From Acidobacteriaceae bacterium (GTDB taxonomy: Bacteria > Acidobacteriota > Terriglobia > Terriglobales > Acidobacteriaceae), in NCBI GenBank assembly GCA_021323655.1, contig JAJPKO010000041.1, positions 37,191 to 101,190 of the forward strand: a stretch of 64,000 bases of DNA, in the 5' to 3' direction. How positions within the stretch are numbered: the first letter of the stretch is position 1; each line of letters starts with the position of its first letter. A program made the position numbers and the translations under genes. Below the pieces are notes generated by a model. The model was not told where the DNA came from. It searched no databases and saw only the letters and a list, made by a program, of their open reading frames with translations. Below are positions 27,159-34,343 of this stretch, piece after piece.

Positions 27159-28685
27159 TCAAGGCCGCCAATTTCTGAGATTGATGCTGGTCCAGAACTT
27201 TGTCTGGATTGGGGCTCCGTTACGCTGGATTTCTCCACGAAAACTGGTCAGCAGGTCGTACTGGTCGCCCGGTTGGCAATCACCTAACGGGTTGAACCCG
27301 GGGAAGTCTTCAGCCCGATAGCGGCATCCATTTCGCTGATCGTCAGCACCTCGCGCATTGATGTAATGATCTTCGACATTCCCACCTGCTGCCTGGTCAC
27401 GATGCCCATAATTCGGCACTGGGTCGGTGACATCGGCATCTTCCGTCCATACATCTCGCAGGATGCCTCCGGGTTCACGAATAGGAAGATCGGTAACGAC
27501 GCCTCCTCGCGTTCTGCGCCAGTGACCACGAATAAACTGGCGGTATTGAAACTGCCCGCAGTTGCAACGGGAAGAAAATTCAGCCTCGACGCGATGATGG
27601 CTGCCAAAATGGCAGTGAGTTGCGTCATCACGACCAAAATTTATGGGGTCGGGTCCGATGAGGCGGAAGGCAACCAGGCAATCGGGTGTATTTGTGGACA
27701 TGCCCTCCAGTCGTTGCTCACGATTGAGAAACTGGAAGGTTTCGTGACCGACCATGCCATCTTTATGCAGTCCATATTCTTCCTGCACAGAAGCAATTGC
27801 GCGAATGTTCTCCTCAGTCCACGTGCCGGTGACTGGCCCTCCGAGAAGGTCCTGAATCAGGCGGGTGTTTGCTTCGTTATACCGTTCGCGGTTAAACGCA
27901 ATGGCCTGCTGTATCTGGGCGTCCGTGAGATCTGACTGAGCCGGAGGCGCTTTTTCCGGAGGCTCGGTGGCGAGGTCGCGCTGCACAATCTGAGGCTGCT
28001 GTCCTTGCTGTTGCACCACGTGCGTTAGTTCGTGGGCCATCAGGCGCTTGCCTTCTACAGAGTGCGGGCGGTACTGATCTGCTCTGAAGACCAGATCATT
28101 GCCAACGGCATAAGCAAGAGCATTGACAGATCGTGCAGATTCGGAAGCGCGAGCATCACTATGGATGCGGACGCGGCTGAAGTCTGCACCGAAGCGAGGC
28201 TCGAAGAAAGCGCGTGTAACCGAATCGAGAGGCTGTCCCGGAGAGCGGAGTACGTCATGTACGATGGGCGGAGCTTCAGCAGCTGCAGCGTTTGCCTGCG
28301 CTTTGCGATGGAGCTTTTTCTCGCGCTTGGCTTCTTCGCACTCCTTGCATTTCGTGCTGCTTCCTGCGCAGGAGCACCTGCGCAGAGCAAGCAATGCATG
28401 TGACGATGTGGATGTGTTTGCCGAGTCGCCCATGCGCAGGACGCGGTCTGCCATACTGTCGGCCTCAGCTTCGAGAGGATCGCTGGTTTCTCCGATGGCG
28501 AGTTTGCGCATCAGCGACCGACCGAGAGGAATCTGCGCTACGAAGTTTGGCAAAACACCAGATCCAGGTGGAGTAAAGGCGCGCTCATCTGTCTGCAGCC
28601 GAGACAGGCTGGTGCTCTCATTCGCCTTTTGTTTTGCAAAGAATGGGGTGCACTGCTTTTTTACGGCTGGAGAGAGTGTTTTCAT
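27159..28685 (-). CDS. DUF4157 (eCIS-core) zincin-like protein, last gene of the injection-system operon
   Basis: A 508-residue protein carrying the DUF4157 domain, a marker of extracellular contractile injection loci. Seen: a low-complexity N-terminus containing IPLGRSLMRKLAIG, a small cysteine cluster (CSCAGSSTKCKEC), the DUF4157 domain (about residues 140-225) ending in a zinc-metallopeptidase motif His218-Glu219-x2-His222 (HELTHVVQQ), a peptidoglycan-binding-like stretch (about 275-325, GTWTEENIRAIASVQEEYGL), and a Cys/Arg-rich C-terminal domain (CNCGQFQYRQFIRG) that I do not recognise functionally. DUF4157 proteins are proposed to be cargo, or to help load or release cargo. The start overlaps the preceding gene by 4 bases (ATGA). 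Confidence 0.85.
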   Translation of the reverse strand: MKTLSPAVKKQCTPFFAKQKANESTSLSRLQTDERAFTPPGSGVLPNFVAQIPLGRSLMRKLAIGETSDPLEAEADSMADRVLRMGDSANTSTSSHALLALRRCSCAGSSTKCKECEEAKREKKLHRKAQANAAAAEAPPIVHDVLRSPGQPLDSVTRAFFEPRFGADFSRVRIHSDARASESARSVNALAYAVGNDLVFRADQYRPHSVEGKRLMAHELTHVVQQQGQQPQIVQRDLATEPPEKAPPAQSDLTDAQIQQAIAFNRERYNEANTRLIQDLLGGPVTGTWTEENIRAIASVQEEYGLHKDGMVGHETFQFLNREQRLEGMSTNTPDCLVAFRLIGPDPINFGRDDATHCHFGSHHRVEAEFSSRCNCGQFQYRQFIRGHWRRTRGGVVTDLPIREPGGILRDVWTEDADVTDPVPNYGHRDQAAGGNVEDHYINARGADDQRNGCRYRAEDFPGFNPLGDCQPGDQYDLLTSFRGEIQRNGAPIQTKFWTSINLRNWRP

Positions 28686-29605
28686 GCGTAGCTCCATGAA
28701 AGTGCAGAAGGAGATTGGCTGACGCGAACACAATGCCGGTATAGGACGGGATCTTCGCGGAGTACGCGTTCCTCCAGGCGCTTCGTTACAAAGCCATTCT
28801 GTTTGGCGTCGCCCAACAGATGAGTGAATCCCGCGCGAGCGGCATGCGCTGGATGGAAAGCGGCATCGAGGGAGGGGAAAAGGTAGCTGGCCTGGATCCC
28901 ATGATGCGGCGATTTCGGAGCGAAACGGTGATAGTCAAGACAAGCCGAAAGCCAGAACTGCTCGATGATCTGGTTGAACCCATCTTTTTCCTGGAGCTCT
29001 GCCCATGCAGGAGCATGGAGCGGGTTCAGAACAAGGTCGAGCGCGGTTGTGGCGTAGTGCCGCAGGAACGCTGTGTCTGTGCCACCGACGATGCCGCAAT
29101 TTTCTTCGCGGAAATGCCGGTCCCAGCGTGAGCGCGACCACTCCCACTCATTGGGAAGAGCAAGTTGATGGCGTTCGAAAATGCCCTCGATTGTGCGCGG
29201 GCTGTGGTGCTGCTCGATGGAGTGATATGTTTCCGGGCACTGCGCAAAGACGGGAGCGTTCTCGACAGTAGCAGGTAGTCGCCCCCACAAAAAGACATCT
29301 GTATCGAGATGAAGAAAGGGCTGGTCCTGGATGCTGTATGCGATAAACTTGCCGAGAGCCCAGAAGCCTGGGTCGGCCTTGCGAAGACGCTCGAGTTCCG
29401 TAGAGACATGCGAAAAAGAGAGGCCGAGATGATCTACGAGCAGTAATTTGCCTGCGCGGTCCGTGACAAGCACAGTTTCTGGGTAATGCCTGCGCGCCAG
29501 CCGAAGGGAAAGGCACCAGGAGAGCAGATGATGGAAGTGAGTCTTCCATGTGCGTCCTTTGGCGGCCTGAAAAGGCTTGCTCCAGAATGACCAGACGGCC
29601 CGCAT
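28682..29605 (-). CDS. Glycosyltransferase-like protein (DUF6734-like) in the eCIS operon
   Basis: A 307-residue protein resembling the DUF6734 family, which has a GT-A glycosyltransferase look: N-terminal WSFWSKPF, LSWCLSLRLARRHYPETVLVTD, and a DxD-type motif in FLHLDTDVFLW that would bind a metal-nucleotide-sugar. No signal peptide or membrane segment. It lies between a DUF6519 gene and the DUF4157 gene, coupled to the latter by a 4-base overlap. Possible roles are glycosylation of a particle component, or a delivered effector that modifies a target; the sequence does not decide. GGAG stands 11 bases before the ATG. Family assignment is from memory of motifs, not from a search. Confidence 0.65.
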   Translation of the reverse strand: MRAVWSFWSKPFQAAKGRTWKTHFHHLLSWCLSLRLARRHYPETVLVTDRAGKLLLVDHLGLSFSHVSTELERLRKADPGFWALGKFIAYSIQDQPFLHLDTDVFLWGRLPATVENAPVFAQCPETYHSIEQHHSPRTIEGIFERHQLALPNEWEWSRSRWDRHFREENCGIVGGTDTAFLRHYATTALDLVLNPLHAPAWAELQEKDGFNQIIEQFWLSACLDYHRFAPKSPHHGIQASYLFPSLDAAFHPAHAARAGFTHLLGDAKQNGFVTKRLEERVLREDPVLYRHCVRVSQSPSALSWSYA

Positions 29606-29619
29606 ACATGTTGCTCCTT

Positions 29620-32109
29620 CTACGAAATGATGACGATTGGCTGTACGCCAGTCACAGTGAACGAGGTTGTCAGTTGAAAAGCCTGTCCGATCGCAGAGGT
29701 AATGGACGCGGTGATCTGGAAGGTGTCCGTCGTGTTGGCACCGGGGTTGCCTAGCACAGAGATTGGGATGACAACGCTTGATGTACCTCGCTTGATGACG
29801 GCGGTTGAAGGAATGCTTGCAATTGTGCCAACGCCGGTGGCACCTGTCAGGGCAAGGGTGACGTTGGTGTCTGCAATTGCTGGATAATTTACGCGCAGTG
29901 TGGCCTGCGGCTGGACTGGCTGAGGTGGAACTCCAGGTGCGCCACTAGCAGTCACGCCTGTGACCTGATTGTTTGCATTGATGACAACGGTGAGCGCAGG
30001 ATAGTTCACCGTAAGGGAGGAGAGAACAAGTGTTGGCGCTACGTAAAACCAGCTTTCAAAGTCGCTGGCCTTGTCACCATTTCCTGAAGGCAGTTGCAGA
30101 TCAATGCGCGGAGTAGTTCCGTCGGCCCGCAAAGCCGCCTGTCCGTAACTCTGTCCATCCAGGAAGAGCTGATTTCCGCCGCTGCCTGAGAAGATGGCAC
30201 GGCCCAGGAGACGAACGCGCGCACGGGCAAACCATCCTGCCGATACGCCATAGGTGAGCAGCGTATTCAGATAGATGATCGTAATGCGCTGCTCATATCC
30301 TGCCTCCAGGTAGGGCAATTGCCAGGAGACGGTGGTGTTGTTCACTGTAACAAGTGAATCGGCTATGGTAAGACCACGCAGAATCGTAGAGGGTGCTCCC
30401 TCCTTTACCGCGCGACTGAAAATCGCAGCGAACTCTCTTGTGTTGTCAGAGTTGGGTGGAGGCGCGGCGATCTCAAAATCTACCGTAAAGTTGGCGCTGT
30501 TCACCGGACCGGAGGGGCTGTTATCAAGCGTCACAACAAGGCCGCTGGCGACTAGCTGGTCCAGGGTCATGACATCGTCATTCACCCAATTCAATGCAGT
30601 TATGTGTATGGCCTGCGGCGTGACTGACGCAGTGACCTCAGTGAGAGGAGAGAAGAGGCGCCGGCAGTCTTCTACATAAAAGTCTTCTTTCTTCAGGTCC
30701 CAGTGGATGCACGCCAACGGTGCAGAGTAGACCTGCACTGAATTCGGGCGTTGCCAGAGAGAGCCGTCACTGCCGCAAGGTGGCCAATCTATCTGTCCTG
30801 ACGCTGTACGCGCAGGAATGGTCCAGTAGTCTCCGGACTGGTAAGTGCCGGGCTGAAAACTGATTTGAATGCCGCTTTCAAGGTCTAGCCATGTTCCTGC
30901 GGAGAGCGGAATGCCAGCTGATGTAGCTGAGGAGGCGGCATGGTCCCAGCGGCGAATGCGCGCGTTACGCCATGTCTCGACCGGCGTGACCGTTGTGTAC
31001 ATAGTGATGGAGTTGGATGTGGTATCTACGCTCTGTATCTGATACAGATTGCCCGGCTGATTTGGAGCAGGACCAAACAGAAAAGTGTCGTCATAAATTT
31101 CTACCCACTGATTAGGCTGGAAGCCGAGATTTGCATCTGGTCCCAGGCTGTCTACCTGCACCGTGGCACCGGAAACACCAAGCACTGCGGAGACAACAGA
31201 GCCATTTTCGCGTGACCATTTATAGGTAGCAGTGGTTTCATCGCCTCCTTGATGAATTTCAACTCGATAGAGCTGGTTTTCGAGGCCGCGATATCCGGCG
31301 GCTGGAATCGGTTGGCATCCGCAGGTATCAGAACCGCCGCTGGTCTGTGCGCAGAGCTTACCCGTACTTGCTTCGATCTGCTGGAGGTACATCTGCTCGC
31401 AGCAGGTGATGAAGTGGATTGGCAGCACGCCCGTTGTTTCTGTGTCGCTCGTACCCGTTTTTCCCGAAAAGACGGGACGGCTGCCTGCCGTGACGCCAGT
31501 CACTCCTGAAGCAGGGTGCGACGAAACAGGTCCACGCACGGGGAAGGCTTCTACAGCGCGATGGGTGAGCGTCCCGCCGCTTGCGCCTGTACCTGGTTTT
31601 ACGAAGGATGCAACCACACGCCAGACGGTCTGAAGGCGTGCCGTTGTATCTGCTTGCCCCAGCGCAGGCTCTCGCAGGCAGGCGTCATCGAGTGCAGTTA
31701 CGAGGCGCTGCCAGACCTGAAGAAAGACGCGTATAGAAGCCCGACCCTGCGAGCGGCGCAGCTGGACAAGCATTTCGCTCTCGTTCAGGGTTGGGTCAAT
31801 GAGAAAAGGTTGCGTGTCGAGGCTGAGATTGCTGTTTTTGTTTTCGCATACCAGTCCTTCCACGTAGTAGCGGCCCGTGCCGATAAGAATCTCGCCTGTG
31901 TTCTTGTCTACAGAGATGCCAAAACCCGCGTCATTGATGGGTGCGCCATATTCGCCGATGACGTCTATGGTTTCATTGCGTCCGAGATAGTCATTGATGG
32001 CGCATTGCTCGTTGGTGTCGGCGTCAAGTGCTACGCGCCCTTGCTGTTCGAGCACAGCGGTGTACTGCTTCTCGGGGGAAAACCGGATGCGGCTGAAGTC
32101 GCCTTTCAT
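29620..32109 (-). CDS. DUF6519 domain protein, probable particle surface component
   Basis: An 829-residue protein. Its N-terminal half (MKGDFSRIRFSPEKQYTAVL, then QQGRVALDADTNEQ) matches the DUF6519 domain known from contractile injection loci. The rest is beta-rich, with YKWSRENGSVV and a repeated Ig-like or jelly-roll character toward the C-terminus (strand-turn pattern, Thr/Ala/Val-rich). No signal peptide. By position after the baseplate genes and by size it could be a host-contact or tail-fibre-like element, since no other fibre gene is visible; that is inference. Start at 32109 chosen for the conserved MKGDFSR. The gap to the preceding gene is 14 bases. Confidence 0.72.
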   Translation of the reverse strand: MKGDFSRIRFSPEKQYTAVLEQQGRVALDADTNEQCAINDYLGRNETIDVIGEYGAPINDAGFGISVDKNTGEILIGTGRYYVEGLVCENKNSNLSLDTQPFLIDPTLNESEMLVQLRRSQGRASIRVFLQVWQRLVTALDDACLREPALGQADTTARLQTVWRVVASFVKPGTGASGGTLTHRAVEAFPVRGPVSSHPASGVTGVTAGSRPVFSGKTGTSDTETTGVLPIHFITCCEQMYLQQIEASTGKLCAQTSGGSDTCGCQPIPAAGYRGLENQLYRVEIHQGGDETTATYKWSRENGSVVSAVLGVSGATVQVDSLGPDANLGFQPNQWVEIYDDTFLFGPAPNQPGNLYQIQSVDTTSNSITMYTTVTPVETWRNARIRRWDHAASSATSAGIPLSAGTWLDLESGIQISFQPGTYQSGDYWTIPARTASGQIDWPPCGSDGSLWQRPNSVQVYSAPLACIHWDLKKEDFYVEDCRRLFSPLTEVTASVTPQAIHITALNWVNDDVMTLDQLVASGLVVTLDNSPSGPVNSANFTVDFEIAAPPPNSDNTREFAAIFSRAVKEGAPSTILRGLTIADSLVTVNNTTVSWQLPYLEAGYEQRITIIYLNTLLTYGVSAGWFARARVRLLGRAIFSGSGGNQLFLDGQSYGQAALRADGTTPRIDLQLPSGNGDKASDFESWFYVAPTLVLSSLTVNYPALTVVINANNQVTGVTASGAPGVPPQPVQPQATLRVNYPAIADTNVTLALTGATGVGTIASIPSTAVIKRGTSSVVIPISVLGNPGANTTDTFQITASITSAIGQAFQLTTSFTVTGVQPIVIIS

Positions 32110-32123
32110 AACGTGCACCTGCT

Positions 32124-34343
32124 TCAAATCAGATTTGCGCCAATTCCTGTAAAGCCGTGGTCTTCTGTCCCATCGTCGCAACAAGTCCTGGCGCGCTGCG
32201 GCCCGTAATACGACGGAGTGGGAGCGATAGGTTGTTCAACAAGCGGACGCGAGGGAACGAGGAAGATCCCGCTTTCAAGACCAAATGGCAGATACTCCGT
32301 GGCGCGCAACTGGACGTTGCGGACCGCTTCGGTTTCCTGTATCTGGTTGTAGATACCGATTTGCGAACCGTTGTCAGCACCCTGCCAGATTGCAAGAGGC
32401 GCGAGGCCGCTCAGGAGCATGTACGAAGGATTGCCATAGCGGCGCGTGATGAATTGCGGCGCAAGCGCATCTCCGCCCAGACATTTGTATTGGCGCGGCG
32501 TTATGGAGTTTGCGGGGAGCAGGCAGAAACGCACGCAGCCTGTCTGCTGACGGCTGCACCAAATGGCAGCAGGCCAGGGGTCGCGTCGCGCCAGCCGCGT
32601 ATAAAAGATGGTGTCAGAAGCCATCGTCATCGTGCGCGTATGGACTTTGCCAACGACGGTGCTGTCTTCGATGTGAAGGTCTGCTCCAGCAGAAGCGAGA
32701 TCGCTTCCTGCATAGGCGACGCAACAGGGCGATGTGCCGTCCACAATACTGGAGCAGATGCGAGTTGTCCCGCCATTCGCGGCTGCAATCGGACCGGAGA
32801 TGCAGCGGGTGAGCGAGAGCGTAGCTTCAATTGCACTGCTTATTATGCTTGGCTCTCCGAGGGCCACGGGCTCGCCCTCAACGTTGAGCGTCAGGCCAGG
32901 AACAAGCGTGCAATCCATAAGCTGAATGTTCGGTGCTGCGCCTGTGATGAAGAGCTGCCCGGTGATCCAGATTCCACTGAGGACGAGCTGCCCCGTAGAC
33001 GCTGCGCTTACCTCAACATTGCCTGATAGCACGACGCGTGAATTGGTGAAGGTAACGTCCTGAGGGGAAGAAGAATGAGTTTCCGCAGCGACAATGGAAA
33101 GCTGGCTTCCAGAAGGAAGCTGGATGGCGTTGGAGCCGGTCAGGTCTATGCTGAACGATTCAAAATTGGGCAGGATAATAAGTCCGGTTGCACGTGCTGG
33201 CTGCTGGTTCCACAAAGCAACTGCTGCTTCCGGTGTCGGCGTCTCACTCGATCCCACGACGGCGAAGAAGTTGAGTTTTGCTGGATCGCGTTGCGGCAGG
33301 CTTGCAGAACGGTCATACGGACCACCACCTAGTGCTGCCGGAAATCCATAGCAATAGTCCAGTCGCAGTGATTGAGGCAAAAGGAGATTGCTGGCGAACT
33401 GGATGCGCCCCAATTCAGGATCAATTGCGATCATGCCCGCAGGAACCGCGCACCAATGGGTCAGATTTGCACTGAAAATCTGTTTGAGCGGAACAGGCTC
33501 GCCATCAGCATAGAGTTGAAAGCTGGTGCCGTAAAATGCTCCGGGAGTTTTCAAAAACTCGCGCCGCGCGATAGGCTGCGGCACGTCCATGCGAGTGGTA
33601 AGGCGGCTAAAAGAGGCACGAACCACTGGCTGAGGAAAAAGCGGTATGTCGTGTCCCAATTGGCTGAAGAGATAGCGACCGCTACCCAGTGAAAATGCCG
33701 GCGCGTTCCTTACAGGCCAGCTTTGCCACCGCCATAACCAGATGTCCACGTCCGGAATATTGAAGCGTCCTGGACCGTGCAGGGCGATATCAAGAGGTGT
33801 CGAATCCGGATCCTCGGCAGCACGATTTCGCGGAGCAATGCGCCGCACATCAATGGTGCAGTTTTGCATATCGAACGCAGTGCCAAGCTTTTCAAGTGCG
33901 TTTTCGCGACGCAGATTTGCTGTGGCTGCGTGATGTGCGCGTACGTGACGCATGCTTTCCGTTGTGATGAGTCGTTTGAAAGATTCAACCGCCACTGCCG
34001 GACGGCCCGAAACATCCATCGCAACCTGTTCGAGCGCGATAAGTGTTCCCTTGCGTCGGCGATATCCGATGGTATTGGCGACTTCAGCGCGACTCTCGAT
34101 GTTTGCTGCTGTGACGTCGTAAATGGAGTTGTAGCCGATGAGGTCACCGATGTATGGAATGACCCACGGCGCACAGGTTTCAATGAATTGGTCGTCGTAA
34201 AGCTGCTCGATGTTGTCTTCAATGATAGCTGCCTGTTGCGCGATTACTGCAAAGAGCGACTGGAGCGGTCCTCCCTCAGCGGCATCGCGTGTGCGGTACA
34301 CCGCGGGCAATAATGCGTACAGTTGATCTGCGTTGAGGCTCAT
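32124..34343 (-). CDS. Baseplate protein gpI-like, fused to a predicted beta-helix
   Basis: A 739-residue protein. The first 190 or so residues match phage P2 gpI-type baseplate wedge proteins (LYALLPAVYRTRDA, then PYIGDLIGYNSIYDV and ANTIGYRRRKGTLIALEQVA). From about residue 390 to 570 there are short repeated strands with Ile/Val/Leu-Ser/Thr alternation (for example QLVLSGIWITGQLFI and SIVDGT) resembling a right-handed beta-helix, as in receptor-binding or pectin-lyase folds. The start at 34343 overlaps the preceding stop by 4 bases (ATGA). In related particles the gpI-like protein closes the baseplate wedge; the beta-helix could add an outward-facing binding surface. Confidence 0.78.
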   Translation of the reverse strand: MSLNADQLYALLPAVYRTRDAAEGGPLQSLFAVIAQQAAIIEDNIEQLYDDQFIETCAPWVIPYIGDLIGYNSIYDVTAANIESRAEVANTIGYRRRKGTLIALEQVAMDVSGRPAVAVESFKRLITTESMRHVRAHHAATANLRRENALEKLGTAFDMQNCTIDVRRIAPRNRAAEDPDSTPLDIALHGPGRFNIPDVDIWLWRWQSWPVRNAPAFSLGSGRYLFSQLGHDIPLFPQPVVRASFSRLTTRMDVPQPIARREFLKTPGAFYGTSFQLYADGEPVPLKQIFSANLTHWCAVPAGMIAIDPELGRIQFASNLLLPQSLRLDYCYGFPAALGGGPYDRSASLPQRDPAKLNFFAVVGSSETPTPEAAVALWNQQPARATGLIILPNFESFSIDLTGSNAIQLPSGSQLSIVAAETHSSSPQDVTFTNSRVVLSGNVEVSAASTGQLVLSGIWITGQLFITGAAPNIQLMDCTLVPGLTLNVEGEPVALGEPSIISSAIEATLSLTRCISGPIAAANGGTTRICSSIVDGTSPCCVAYAGSDLASAGADLHIEDSTVVGKVHTRTMTMASDTIFYTRLARRDPWPAAIWCSRQQTGCVRFCLLPANSITPRQYKCLGGDALAPQFITRRYGNPSYMLLSGLAPLAIWQGADNGSQIGIYNQIQETEAVRNVQLRATEYLPFGLESGIFLVPSRPLVEQPIAPTPSYYGPQRARTCCDDGTEDHGFTGIGANLI

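Noticed and set aside
31516..32208. 230-codon plus-strand frame within the DUF6519 gene
   Set aside because: Shadow of a well-supported gene with no protein character.
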